A DNA stretch of 64,000 nucleotides from Rhodocytophaga aerolata (GTDB taxonomy: Bacteria; Bacteroidota; Bacteroidia; Cytophagales; 172606-1): assembly GCF_030503435.1 (NCBI RefSeq), contig NZ_JAUKPO010000024.1, forward strand, positions 1-64,000, given 5' to 3'. The notes below the pieces were generated by a model, which saw only the letters and a list, made by a program, of their open reading frames with translations, was not told where the DNA came from and made no database searches. Positions 18,560 to 28,017 of this stretch are shown piece by piece. Position 1 is the stretch's first letter. Every line of letters starts with the position of its first letter. The position numbers and the translations under genes are program-made.

Positions 18560-19474
18560 ATGTCAATTATACATCCAAATACATCAACTGGCCTGCTATC
18601 GCCGGGCACCAGGCTTGGCTATGTGCATTATACAGTGGCTGATCTGGAAAAACAGATTACTTTTTATACCCAAATACTTGGATTACAACTTCATTGGAAA
18701 ACAAGCAATGAAGCTGGGCTAGGGGCAGGCAAAGCCGATTTAATACGGTTTACCGAGGATAAAACCGCCACGCGTTATGAGCAGGCAACAGGTTTGTATC
18801 ATCAGGCCTTATTATTGCCCAACCGGAAGGAACTAGCCAGGGCCATAGCCAGATTGTTTTCTTACCGGTACCCTAACTCCCCAACGGATCATACCATCTC
18901 GCAGACTACCTATCTGGAAGATCCGGAAGGGAATACCATAGAACTGCTGGCAGATACACCAGAGGAGGGAACCTGGGAAGTCTTGGAAAATGGCCTATCT
19001 GTGCGGGACAATCAAGGGAAAGAACGGCATATGAGTATTGCCCTGGATGTAGAAGCATTATTCAGGCAACTAAGCCCAGCAGATGATATTCATCAACCTA
19101 TGCCTGCTGATACTATTACCGGGCATGTGCATTTGTATGTAAATAACCTGCACACGGCTATGGCATTTTATAGGGATGTGCTTGGCTTTCAGAAACAGAG
19201 TATGATGCCCAAGTATAAAATGGCCGATACAACACTTCCCGGATTTAATGTACATATGATTGCCTTTAACACCTGGAAAGGAGAAAATGCCAGGCCCGCC
19301 CCGTCTCCGGCTCTGGGTATGCGGTATTTCACAGTTAACCTTACAATCATTGAAGACAGAAAAAAGCTAGTAGAACGCCTAACCCATTCACAAATTGCTC
19401 TTATAGAAACTTCCGAAGGTCTGTTAGTGAATGACCCAATAGGAAATGGGGTGTTAATTACTTTAGCAAGTTGA
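18560..19474 (+). CDS. Two-domain VOC protein, catechol-2,3-dioxygenase (CatE)-like
   Basis: The 304-residue product has two vicinal-oxygen-chelate regions (about 15-130 and 185-300), like Bacillus CatE-type extradiol dioxygenases. Likely metal ligands are the His in GYVHYTV, the His in the DHTIS segment and the Glu in DPEGNTIELL for the first domain. The second domain begins GHVHLYV and has DPIGNGVLI near its end. The YHQALLLPNRKELAR segment is also typical. It may open aromatic rings, and with the adjacent oxidoreductase could act in quinone or catechol detoxification; that is inference from the operon. Confidence 0.82.
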   Translation: MSIIHPNTSTGLLSPGTRLGYVHYTVADLEKQITFYTQILGLQLHWKTSNEAGLGAGKADLIRFTEDKTATRYEQATGLYHQALLLPNRKELARAIARLFSYRYPNSPTDHTISQTTYLEDPEGNTIELLADTPEEGTWEVLENGLSVRDNQGKERHMSIALDVEALFRQLSPADDIHQPMPADTITGHVHLYVNNLHTAMAFYRDVLGFQKQSMMPKYKMADTTLPGFNVHMIAFNTWKGENARPAPSPALGMRYFTVNLTIIEDRKKLVERLTHSQIALIETSEGLLVNDPIGNGVLITLAS

Positions 19475-19525
19475 AAGAAATCAGCCTTTGGAGCAGTAGC
19501 TCGGGTTTATTTACTTACCTCTACC

Positions 19526-19556
19526 CAACAAAGCCAGCAAATTGCTGGCTTTGTTG
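19526..19556 (+). terminator. Terminator with 15-bp perfect stem after the VOC gene
   Basis: CAACAAAGCCAGCAA and TTGCTGGCTTTGTTG are perfect complements around a single A. The outer part (AACAAAG/CTTTGTT) recurs in two other terminators in this window. Confidence 0.85.
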
Positions 19557-19662
19557 TTAAAAAATGCTAGTAAATCCTTTTGAGAGACTGGTCGTATAAG
19601 TATAGTAAACAACAGCTAAACCAATAAAAGTAGAAATATTACTGGAACCTTCTCTTTTATTT

Positions 19663-19670
19663 TACGTTTG
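19663..19670 (+). promoter_or_regulatory. -7 box (TACGTTTG) upstream of the first PorT-like gene
   Basis: An exact TAnnTTTG match lies 46 bases before the start codon at 19717, leaving a short leader. No convincing -33 element was found. Confidence 0.45.
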
Positions 19671-19716
19671 GGTCTGATTGAATATAAACTAACCATTAAC
19701 ATATTAAATAACAGCT

Positions 19717-20361
19717 ATGAAAAAAATCGTATTGGTACTAGCCTTTCTTATAACCGCAGGCTTTTCGGTACAAGCCCAAAGTTTTCTTATACCCAAAGGC
19801 GGTTTGGTATTTTCTAACTTAAATACAACGGAATCTGGCGTATCTGGCAGAACCGGATATGTAGCAGGCTTAGGCTTGAGTATTCCTGTAACAGCTGATA
19901 ACTTTTTTGTCATTCAGCCAGAGTTATTGTATATACAGAAAGGAGCCACTTTTTCCACTACAGGCACTTCCACCAGGGTAGGTAACACATACATCAATTA
20001 TGCAGAATTACCTGTATTGGCTAAAATCAACTTTGGGGGAGAATCTTTCCGGTTGTATGTAAATGGCGGCCCTTCTATTGCCTATGCTTTATTTGGACGC
20101 ACTAACCAGAATGGAGCTGTAGTAGATGTTAAGTTTGGCGATGAAGCCGATGTTACCTTCAACAACCGCATCGACTTTGGCCTTCAGTTTGGTGGAGGTA
20201 TTGGTTTTAAAGCAGGCCCTGGGGATATTCTACTGGATCTTCGGTATGGCTTGGGTCTGTCTAACCTGTTAGATCAGCCAGTAGCCGGAACAGATACAGA
20301 AGCACAGAACCGGGTATATGCATTAACCTTAGGATATGCTATCCCCTTAGGAACCAGATAA
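19717..20361 (+). CDS. PorT-family outer membrane beta-barrel protein, copy 1
   Basis: The 214-residue protein has a signal peptide cleaved after about residue 20 (FSVQAQ) and an alternating beta-strand pattern ending in the aromatic-poor LGYAIPLGTR. It matches the small outer-membrane beta-barrel (PorT/OmpW-like) proteins common in Bacteroidota, with a PELLYIQKGA strand and a VNGGPSIAYALFGR strand. It pairs with a second copy 101 bases downstream; both share IPKGG, VTADNFF/ITADNFV, QPELLY and a GPGD...LRYG end. The function of these barrels is generally unknown. PorT itself works in type IX secretion, but these paralogues need not. Confidence 0.85.
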   Translation: MKKIVLVLAFLITAGFSVQAQSFLIPKGGLVFSNLNTTESGVSGRTGYVAGLGLSIPVTADNFFVIQPELLYIQKGATFSTTGTSTRVGNTYINYAELPVLAKINFGGESFRLYVNGGPSIAYALFGRTNQNGAVVDVKFGDEADVTFNNRIDFGLQFGGGIGFKAGPGDILLDLRYGLGLSNLLDQPVAGTDTEAQNRVYALTLGYAIPLGTR

Positions 20362-20462
20362 ATTTTTTTAACCAAAGGAAGTATGTTTCGGTTTGAAGAA
20401 TAAAAAATCTCATTCTGTAAACTTGCTTACACGTAATTTTTACCCAATCAATAAAATCAGCT

Positions 20463-21137
20463 ATGAAAAAATGTTTTTTACTTTTGGCAGCAATCTTTCT
20501 ACTTGGATGGACTGCCCAAGCACAAGTATATTTAATACCCAAAGGTGGTATTACTTCTTCCAATGTAAATTTTGATCAGGATCTCCCTAATCAGAAATCG
20601 AATACCGGATTTGTAGGTGGTTTAGGGGTAAGTTTTCCTATTACTGCCGACAATTTTGTGGCCATCCAACCAGAGTTACTATATACTCAAAAAGGCTTTA
20701 AAGCAGATAGTTACACAACTTTTACTAATCCCCGTATTAACTATAATTATCTGGAAGTGCCCTTATTATTGAAAGTAAATTTTGGCGAAGATGCCTTCAA
20801 AGCATTCGTAAACGGTGGTCCTTCGTTTGGCTATGCCCTTGGAGGAAGATCAAGAGCAGATAACCAGGACATGCGGATTAAATTTGGTAATGATGCATCT
20901 ACAAGTGATATTATGTATGTTGATCCAGATAATGTCAATCGCCTGGATATAGGAATTCAGTTTGGTATAGGCGCAGGTATTGCTGCCGGCCCTGGCGACC
21001 TTACCCTGGAAGCCCGCTATGGCATTGGCCTTACAGATTTTAATAACATCAGTGGAGCTCCTGATTCACAAAATAAATCTAAAAACCGGGTAATTGCCCT
21101 TATGTTAGGATATGCCATTCCCTTTGGCGGACGGTAG
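20463..21137 (+). CDS. PorT-family outer membrane beta-barrel protein, copy 2
   Basis: This 224-residue paralogue of the preceding gene has a signal peptide (to about residue 20, TAQAQ), the QPELLYTQKGFK strand, VNGGPSFGYALGGR and a terminal LGYAIPFGGR. It carries short insertions relative to copy 1, such as the DPDNVNRLD loop. The tandem arrangement shows a local gene duplication followed by divergence. A terminator follows, and none lies between the copies, so both may be on one transcript. Confidence 0.85.
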   Translation: MKKCFLLLAAIFLLGWTAQAQVYLIPKGGITSSNVNFDQDLPNQKSNTGFVGGLGVSFPITADNFVAIQPELLYTQKGFKADSYTTFTNPRINYNYLEVPLLLKVNFGEDAFKAFVNGGPSFGYALGGRSRADNQDMRIKFGNDASTSDIMYVDPDNVNRLDIGIQFGIGAGIAAGPGDLTLEARYGIGLTDFNNISGAPDSQNKSKNRVIALMLGYAIPFGGR

Positions 21138-21150
21138 GAAAGAATTTGCC

Positions 21151-21193
21151 AAAAACAACAAAGCCCCTTACTAAATGGGGCTTTGTTGTTTTT
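21151..21193 (+). terminator. Terminator after the PorT-like pair
   Basis: AAAACAACAAAGCCCC pairs with GGGGCTTTGTTGTTTT around a nine-base loop and ends in a T tract, 13 bases after the stop codon. Confidence 0.93.
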
Positions 21194-21266
21194 ATATAGA
21201 TCTGCACATAATTTTTTGGATCTGTGTTAAACTTTACTGCCCATTCTGACATTATAAAAAAAAGCT

Positions 21267-21274
21267 TAAATTTG
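21267..21274 (+). promoter_or_regulatory. -7 box (TAAATTTG) upstream of secA
   Basis: An exact TAnnTTTG match lies 68 bases before the secA ATG, just after the upstream terminator. Confidence 0.5.
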
Positions 21275-21342
21275 TAAGCCTATTGAAAAGCTATACGTTT
21301 ATAAACATCGTAGCTTTTCGTTGGATTTAGATAAATACGCAC

Positions 21343-24300
21343 ATGTTAGATATAATCACCAAAGGAATAACTAAAATTTTCGGTACAAAGTCAGAGCGGG
21401 ATTTGCGGGAGCTTACTCCTTATGTAGGAAAGGTAAACAGCGAGTACGTAACCTTGCAGTCTATTTCAGATGACGAACTACGCGGAAAGACAACTGAAGT
21501 AAGACTATATATTCAGCAAAAACTTCAGAATATAGACGATCAGCTATCGGGTCTGCACAAGCGTATAGAAGAAAACCCAGATCTGGATATTAATGAGAAA
21601 GAAACCATATTCGGCCAGATAGATAAACTGGAAGAAGAACGGGATAAGCAATTAGAAGTGGTATTGCTGGAAGCACTACCCAAAGCGTTTGCCATTATAA
21701 AAGAAACTGCCCGCCGTTTTAAAGAAAATGGCAAGCTGGAAGTAACTGCCACCCTGCACGATAAAAAGTTAGCTGCTACTAAAACAAATATAGTAATTGA
21801 AGATAACAAAGCTACCTGGCTCAACCGCTGGTTAGCCGCCGGTAGCGAAGTTGTATGGGACATGCTTCATTACGATGTACAAATCATTGGCGGAGTAGTG
21901 CTGCATCAGGGAAAAATTGCGGAGATGGCTACCGGAGAAGGTAAAACATTAGTGGCTACCTTACCTGCCTTTCTGAATGCGCTGGCTGGCCGGGGCGTAC
22001 ATATTGTAACTGTAAACGACTACCTGGCTAAACGTGACTCTGAGTGGATGGGGCCTTTATTTGAGTTCCACGGCCTGAATGTGGATTGTATAGACAAGCA
22101 TCAGCCTAATTCTGCAGCCCGCAAAAATGCCTACATGGCAGATATTACCTACGGTACCAACAATGAGTTTGGGTTTGATTACCTACGCGACAACATGGCG
22201 CGTAATCCTGAGGAATTGGTGCAGCGCAAACATCACTATGCTATGGTGGATGAGGTAGACTCTGTGTTAGTAGATGATGCCCGTACCCCGTTAATTATCT
22301 CTGGACCAGTGCCCCGGGGCGATGAGCATGAATTTCATGAATTAAAACCACGGGTAGCACGCTTGGTAGAAGGTCAGAAAAAAATTGTATCAGATTTCTT
22401 GATAGATGCCAAAAAGAAAATAGTGGCCGGTGACGAAAAGGAGGGAGGCCTATCCTTATTCAGAGCATACCGGGGTTTACCTAAAAATAAGCCACTGATT
22501 AAATATTTAGGTGAAACCGGAATGAAGGTACTCTTGCAAAAAACAGAAAATAATTATTTGCAGGAGAATGCCAAGCTAATGCCCGAAGCAGACGCCCCTT
22601 TGCTGTTTACCATAGACGAAAAACACAATAGCATTGAACTTACTGAAAAAGGGATAGATTACATTACTGGTGCAGGGGAAGATCCTTCCTTCTTTATTTT
22701 ACCCGATATTGGTACAGAGATAGCTAAGCTGGAAAATGATACTACATTATCAGAAAGTGAAAAATTACAGAAAAAAGAAACATTAATTTCTGACTATTCT
22801 GTAAAAACACAACGTATCCATACAATTAACCAGTTATTGAAAGCCTACACGTTATTTGAAAAAGATGTAGAATATATTATTGTAGAAGGTAAAGTAAAAA
22901 TTGTAGATGAGCAGACAGGCCGTGTAATGGAAGGCCGCCGCTATTCAGACGGCTTGCACCAGGCGATAGAAGCCAAAGAAAATGTAAAAGTAGAAGAAGC
23001 TACCCAGACGTATGCTACTGTTACCTTACAGAACTACTTCCGGATGTACCATAAACTTGCCGGGATGACTGGTACGGCAGAAACAGAAGCAGGCGAATTA
23101 TGGGAAATCTATAAACTGGATGTAGTAGTAATTCCGACCAACCGCAAAATTGTGCGGGCCGACCGTGAAGACAAAGTATATCGCAGCGTGCGTGAGAAAT
23201 TTAATGCTGTAGTAGAAGAGATTGTAGAGCTAACAGACAAAGGCCGTCCGGTTCTGGTGGGTACTACTTCTGTAGAAATTTCAGAATTGCTTAGCCGGAT
23301 GCTTACCTTGCGTAAGATTAAACACCAGGTATTGAATGCAAAATACCACCAGAAAGAAGCAGAAATCGTAGCCGAGGCTGGCAAACCTTCTACCGTAACC
23401 ATTGCTACGAATATGGCAGGCCGCGGTACAGATATTAAACTAACCCCAGAGTCACGTAACTCAGGCGGTTTGGCTATAATTGGTACAGAGCGCCACGAAT
23501 CTCGCCGTGTAGACCGCCAGTTGAGAGGCCGTTCCGGCCGTCAGGGAGATCCTGGTTCCTCTCAATTCTTTGTTTCCTTGGACGATAACTTAATGCGCCT
23601 CTTCGGCTCAGACCGTATTGGACGCCTGATGGACCGGATGGGATTGGAAGAAGGCGAAGTAATTCAGCACTCTATGATCACAAAATCGATTGAGCGGGCG
23701 CAAAAGAAAGTAGAGGAGAATAACTTCGGTATCCGGAAGCGCTTACTCGAATACGATGATGTAATGAACTATCAGCGGGAAGCTATTTATAAGCGCCGTA
23801 GAAATGCCCTCTTTGGTGAAAGATTGCAGCTAGACATTTTAAATACCTTATATGATACCTGTGAAGATATTATAAGCAATACCCAGGGCAATCCGGATGG
23901 TTTTAAACTGACCGTTATCGGTACGTTGGGTTTTGAGCCAGCTATTACTGAAGAAGAGTTTAACCGCTTGAACATAAGCCAACTGACAAGTAAACTATAT
24001 AACCAGGCTGAAAAGCATTATTACAAGAAGAATCAACAAATTGCCGATAAAGCATTTCCGGTACTAAACGATGTGTATCAGAACCGCCCGGGAATAGAGG
24101 AAGTAGTGGTGCCTTTTACAGATGGGATACGCCAGATTAGTGTAGTAGCCAGCCTGAAAAAAGTAGTAGAAACACATGGTAAGGAACTGGTAAAAGCCAT
24201 GGAAAAAAGCATTACCCTGGCTATTATAGATCAGGAATGGAAAGAACACCTGCGGGATATGGATGATCTTAAACAATCTGTTCAGAATGCTGTGTTTGAG

Positions 24301-24720
24301 CAGAAAGATCCTTTGCTGGTATACAAATTTGAATCCGTTGAATTGTTCAAAAAGTTTGTTGCTAAAGTAAATGGAGATACTATTTCATTTCTTCTAAAAG
24401 CAGATATTCCGGTGCAGGATAGTGAAGAAGTAAGAGAAGCCAGACGCCAGAGGCAAGTGCAGCAACAAAAGCTACAAGTAACCAAAGAGGAAGTGCATTC
24501 GTCGTTGGACACTGCGCAAAGCCCTCCGTCAGAAAATGCTATGCCGGCTGCGCCACCTCCACCAGTAGAAAAGGTAGCCCCAATCCGTTCTACCAAAGTG
24601 GCTAACCGCAACGATCTGGTAAGTGTCCAATACCGGGATGGAAGTATAAAGAAGGATGTGAAGTTTAAAAAAGTAGAAGAAGATCTACGGAATAATAGAT
24701 GCGTTTTAATTGAAGATTAA
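21343..24720 (+). CDS. secA: Preprotein translocase ATPase SecA
   Basis: SecA drives secretory proteins through SecYEG. The 1125-residue product carries Walker A in ATGEGKTLVATLPAF (about residue 197), Walker B VDEVDSVLVDDARTPLIISG (about 302), the helicase motifs TATNMAGRGTDI and QLRGRSGRQGDPG, the scaffold helix and the C-terminal wing. It is about 220 residues longer than the E. coli protein, with an inserted segment around residues 330-480 that is usual in Bacteroidota. The C-terminal zinc-binding motif that contacts SecB is absent. The tail instead keeps RNDLVSVQYRDG and ends RCVLIED. The gene has its own promoter box and is transcribed alone. Confidence 0.96.
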   Translation: MLDIITKGITKIFGTKSERDLRELTPYVGKVNSEYVTLQSISDDELRGKTTEVRLYIQQKLQNIDDQLSGLHKRIEENPDLDINEKETIFGQIDKLEEERDKQLEVVLLEALPKAFAIIKETARRFKENGKLEVTATLHDKKLAATKTNIVIEDNKATWLNRWLAAGSEVVWDMLHYDVQIIGGVVLHQGKIAEMATGEGKTLVATLPAFLNALAGRGVHIVTVNDYLAKRDSEWMGPLFEFHGLNVDCIDKHQPNSAARKNAYMADITYGTNNEFGFDYLRDNMARNPEELVQRKHHYAMVDEVDSVLVDDARTPLIISGPVPRGDEHEFHELKPRVARLVEGQKKIVSDFLIDAKKKIVAGDEKEGGLSLFRAYRGLPKNKPLIKYLGETGMKVLLQKTENNYLQENAKLMPEADAPLLFTIDEKHNSIELTEKGIDYITGAGEDPSFFILPDIGTEIAKLENDTTLSESEKLQKKETLISDYSVKTQRIHTINQLLKAYTLFEKDVEYIIVEGKVKIVDEQTGRVMEGRRYSDGLHQAIEAKENVKVEEATQTYATVTLQNYFRMYHKLAGMTGTAETEAGELWEIYKLDVVVIPTNRKIVRADREDKVYRSVREKFNAVVEEIVELTDKGRPVLVGTTSVEISELLSRMLTLRKIKHQVLNAKYHQKEAEIVAEAGKPSTVTIATNMAGRGTDIKLTPESRNSGGLAIIGTERHESRRVDRQLRGRSGRQGDPGSSQFFVSLDDNLMRLFGSDRIGRLMDRMGLEEGEVIQHSMITKSIERAQKKVEENNFGIRKRLLEYDDVMNYQREAIYKRRRNALFGERLQLDILNTLYDTCEDIISNTQGNPDGFKLTVIGTLGFEPAITEEEFNRLNISQLTSKLYNQAEKHYYKKNQQIADKAFPVLNDVYQNRPGIEEVVVPFTDGIRQISVVASLKKVVETHGKELVKAMEKSITLAIIDQEWKEHLRDMDDLKQSVQNAVFEQKDPLLVYKFESVELFKKFVAKVNGDTISFLLKADIPVQDSEEVREARRQRQVQQQKLQVTKEEVHSSLDTAQSPPSENAMPAAPPPPVEKVAPIRSTKVANRNDLVSVQYRDGSIKKDVKFKKVEEDLRNNRCVLIED

Positions 24721-24726
24721 CCAAAT

Positions 24727-24761
24727 ATAAGGCCTCATAAAATATTTTTATGAGGCCTTAT
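24727..24761 (+). terminator. Hairpin after secA
   Basis: ATAAGGCCTCATAAA and TTTATGAGGCCTTAT form a near-perfect palindrome 7 bases after the stop codon. No long T tract follows, so it may be a symmetric or weak terminator. Confidence 0.6.
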
Positions 24762-24926
24762 ACTGTATATTGACAATTATAAAAATCTAACAAAAAAATA
24801 TAATTAATTTAAGGTATTGGTAGTATTTTAGATAGCATTACATTCCTCAGAATCTTTAATTTTTTATACTTTCTGCACATAACCCCTATAAGCCCGTTCA
24901 CCATTTTAATACATCTTACTCAACGT

Positions 24927-25466
24927 ATGGATTTTAAACAATTAAAAAAAATTACCTGTATCCTACTATTTGCGACAATATGGATATTACAAAATGCATG
25001 TACACCCAAGGGTATTGCTACCAAAGGTAAGGGTAAAAAAGATGCACAGTATACAGAAAATCTAGCCGATTTCCGGCCCACCTACAAGGTCGAGGATGAA
25101 GAAAATAAATCTTCAACGAATACGCCTACTGCCTCACAATCTACTAGTAAGCCGGCAAATGATGTAACAGCTAAAGTAGATGCAGCTATGGAACAGATAG
25201 CGGTAACCAATAAAAGTGTACGGTATGCACAGGGCTACCGTATTCAGATATATTCAGGTAATAGCCGCGATGAAGCCAATAATGCCCGAAACCGGTCTTA
25301 TGCTCTCTTTCCTGAAATTACTCCACACATCGTATACAACCAGCCTACCTTCCGTGTTAAAGTAGGCGATTTTGTAGACCGGCTGGATGCCCAGCGGGTA
25401 TATGCCGGACTGTTGACGGACTTCCCCAATGCAATGGTTGTGCAAGACAGAGTAGAAATAAGATAA
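24927..25466 (+). CDS. SPOR-domain lipoprotein
   Basis: The 179-residue product begins with a lipoprotein signal peptide whose lipobox is LQNAC (Cys25). A low-complexity Ser/Thr/Lys linker follows, then a SPOR domain at about 102-175 (YRIQIYSGNSRDEANNAR, FRVKVGDFVDRLDAQRVYAGL, MVVQDRVEIR). SPOR domains bind denuded glycan strands of peptidoglycan at division sites, so the protein is probably anchored in the outer or inner membrane facing the periplasm. It has no close operon partner; gmd follows after 80 bases. Confidence 0.88.
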   Translation: MDFKQLKKITCILLFATIWILQNACTPKGIATKGKGKKDAQYTENLADFRPTYKVEDEENKSSTNTPTASQSTSKPANDVTAKVDAAMEQIAVTNKSVRYAQGYRIQIYSGNSRDEANNARNRSYALFPEITPHIVYNQPTFRVKVGDFVDRLDAQRVYAGLLTDFPNAMVVQDRVEIR

Positions 25467-25546
25467 TTTACTTTTTTTAAGTTTGCGGAATAAATATTAC
25501 ATTCGTAAATAATTTACAATTAATTCTATCAATCAACTAACATTAC

Positions 25547-26659
25547 ATGAAAAAGGCACTAATTACAGGTATTACCGGACAAGATGGTGCATATCTTGCC
25601 GAGTTACTATTGAATAAAGGTTATGAGGTACATGGCATAAAGAGAAGAAGCTCATTATTCAATACTGAACGAATAGACCACCTGTATGAAGATCCCCATG
25701 AAGAAAATATTCGTTTCAAACTCCACTATGGCGATCTGAGCGATTCTGCAAATATTATCCGTATTATTCAGGAAGTGCAACCAGATGAAATTTACAATTT
25801 GGGAGCTATGTCACACGTAAAAGTTAGTTTCGATTCTCCCGAATATACAGCTAATGTAGACGGTATTGGTACGTTACGTATACTGGAAGCTGTGCGTTTA
25901 TTGGGACTAACTAAAAAGACCAAAATCTATCAAGCATCTACTTCTGAACTGTATGGGTTAGTGCAGGCTGTGCCTCAATCTGAAACTACCCCTTTCTATC
26001 CGCGTTCACCTTACGCAGTAGCAAAACTGTATGGATACTGGATAACAGTAAACTACAGAGAAGCCTACAATATGTTTGCGGTAAATGGAATTCTTTTTAA
26101 TCACGAATCGCCACTTCGTGGGGAAACTTTCGTAACCAGGAAAATTACCCGTGCCACTGCCAGAATCGCATTAGGCTTACAAGAAAAACTGTATCTAGGT
26201 AATCTGGATGCACAGCGCGACTGGGGACATGCTAAAGATTATGTAAAAGCTATGTGGTTAATTCTACAGCAGGACACACCAGAAGATTATGTAATTGCTA
26301 CAGGTATTACCACCCGGGTACGTGATTTTGTACGGATGTCTTTTGATGAAGTAGGTGTTGAACTGGAGTTTAAAGGAACAGGTGAAGACGAAAAAGCCTA
26401 TGTGGTAGCTTGCAACAATCCTGAATATCAAATACCGATTGGTAAGGAAGTAGTAGCCGTAGACAAAAATTATTTCCGCCCGACTGAAGTAGATCTACTT
26501 TTGGGTGATCCGACCAAAGCAAAGCAGCAATTAGGATGGGAATTGGAGTATGATCTGCCAGCCCTAGTGAAAGATATGATGAAGGCGGATGTGGAACTCT
26601 TTAAGAAGGATCAGATGCTGAGAGAAAAAGGCCACCGGGTATTGAACTTCCATGAATAA
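25547..26659 (+). CDS. gmd: GDP-mannose 4,6-dehydratase
   Basis: The 370-residue enzyme converts GDP-mannose to GDP-4-keto-6-deoxymannose, the first step to GDP-fucose and related 6-deoxy sugars for surface glycans. It has the NADP-binding GITGQDG (8-14), the STSELYG segment with catalytic Thr132 and Glu134, and Tyr156-x3-Lys160 in [23 protein letters not shown] also fits the family. It is isolated from fcl/rmd and other glycan genes, so the final sugar is unknown. A strong terminator follows. Confidence 0.96.
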   Translation: MKKALITGITGQDGAYLAELLLNKGYEVHGIKRRSSLFNTERIDHLYEDPHEENIRFKLHYGDLSDSANIIRIIQEVQPDEIYNLGAMSHVKVSFDSPEYTANVDGIGTLRILEAVRLLGLTKKTKIYQASTSELYGLVQAVPQSETTPFYPRSPYAVAKLYGYWITVNYREAYNMFAVNGILFNHESPLRGETFVTRKITRATARIALGLQEKLYLGNLDAQRDWGHAKDYVKAMWLILQQDTPEDYVIATGITTRVRDFVRMSFDEVGVELEFKGTGEDEKAYVVACNNPEYQIPIGKEVVAVDKNYFRPTEVDLLLGDPTKAKQQLGWELEYDLPALVKDMMKADVELFKKDQMLREKGHRVLNFHE

Positions 26660-26683
26660 GCCTATAAGCTAAAATTATTCTAT

Positions 26684-26716
26684 AAAAAGGCTGCATGTAA
26701 AAGTGCAGCCTTTTTT
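26684..26716 (+). terminator. gmd terminator
   Basis: AAAAAGGCTGCA pairs with TGCAGCCTTTTTT around a short loop, 24 bases after the stop codon. Confidence 0.93.
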
Positions 26717-26937
26717 ATTTAACCGCTGGTGAGTTCAATGTTTACTAGGCAGAGTTGGATTGTAAAAATTTTATTATTGTAGATAGTAGGAAAATTTTTC
26801 ATAAGTATTTAGCTGGAATACAAGCGGTTTCCCCGCATTTTTTATTACTTATCTAATATTTGTTTTCATAAATTATATAAATATAGTAACTTTAAAAGCA
26901 ATTTTTTACGTTCGTTTCCTATTCACTTGTTATCTCA

Positions 26938-27975
26938 ATGTTTAAAGGAGAGTCTTATAGCCGCATTTTTTCTCAGATTTTGTGTATTTCATTTGTAAGC
27001 CTACAGATAAGTTTGTTTGCGCAAGCGCCGGTTAAAACCACATCTAACACTCAAAACGAAATTCCAAAAACATATACGCAAACTATTCCTGGCACTCAGA
27101 TCTCATTTGATATGATTGGGATTCCCGGAGGCGAGTTTACCATGGGGAGTCCATCTAGCGACTTGCACCGGAAAAAAGACGAAGTGCCTCAGCATCAGGT
27201 AAAACTAGATCCTTTCTGGATGGGCAAATGCGAAGTTACCTGGAACGAATACGAACTGTTCTCCAATAAAAATATTGAAGCTCAACTGACAGAACCTGCT
27301 GCGTTGAAAAATCCGAAGGTAGATGCGGTTGCCCGGCCAACACCTCCGTATGTAGAAATGAGTTTTGGTATGGGCAAAGATGGCTTTCCGGTTATTAATG
27401 TCACTCACTACGCTGCATTAATGTATTGTAAGTACTTAACTGCCAAAACAGGTCATTTCTATCGGTTACCCACAGAGGCCGAGTGGGAGTATGCTTGCCG
27501 GGCTGGTACCAGCACAGTATACCATTTTGGAAATGATGCCGGGCAGTTGGGAGAGTATGCCTGGTATTATGACAACAGTGATGGAGCTTATAAAAAAGTA
27601 GGTACGAAAAAGCCTAATCCCTGGGGCTTACACGATATGTATGGAAACGTAGCTGAATGGACAATGGATGGCTATGAAACAGATGCTTATGTTAAGGTTG
27701 GTGCCACTGCATCTAATCCATGGGTTAAACCTGCAGGGCTTTACCCGCACAGTATACGCGGTGGCTCCTGGGACGACGACCCCGACAGGCTACGTAGTGC
27801 AGTCCGCCGTGCCTCTACAGCTAAACTGAAGGAACGTGATCCTCAGATTCCAAAAAGTAACTGGTGGCTCACCGATGCTTCCTTTCTTGGGTTCCGGGTT
27901 GTAAGACCATTAAAAGAACCTACTAAAGAACAAATAGAGCAGTACTTCAAAGGATTACCCATCAAAGACTTATAA
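26938..27975 (+). CDS. Exported SUMF1/FGE-fold protein without the formylglycine-generating cysteines
   Basis: This 345-residue secreted protein has a signal peptide cleaved near residue 30 (LFAQAP) and a complete formylglycine-generating-enzyme-like domain: FTMGSP, FWMGKCEVTWNEYELF, YRLPTEAEWEYACRAG, GLHDMYGNVAEWT, IRGGSWDDDP and FLGFRVVR. True sulfatase-activating enzymes have two catalytic cysteines after the RGGSW region. Here that segment (about 275-330) contains no cysteine, so it is probably a non-catalytic binding or glycan-related relative, as are GldJ/GldK. It lies 42 bases upstream of an exported Gfo/Idh/MocA oxidoreductase and probably shares its transcript. Confidence 0.87.
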   Translation: MFKGESYSRIFSQILCISFVSLQISLFAQAPVKTTSNTQNEIPKTYTQTIPGTQISFDMIGIPGGEFTMGSPSSDLHRKKDEVPQHQVKLDPFWMGKCEVTWNEYELFSNKNIEAQLTEPAALKNPKVDAVARPTPPYVEMSFGMGKDGFPVINVTHYAALMYCKYLTAKTGHFYRLPTEAEWEYACRAGTSTVYHFGNDAGQLGEYAWYYDNSDGAYKKVGTKKPNPWGLHDMYGNVAEWTMDGYETDAYVKVGATASNPWVKPAGLYPHSIRGGSWDDDPDRLRSAVRRASTAKLKERDPQIPKSNWWLTDASFLGFRVVRPLKEPTKEQIEQYFKGLPIKDL

Positions 27976-28017
27976 ATAAATATCTCACTGCATTTTAAAC
28001 CTAATCTCTATAACAGC

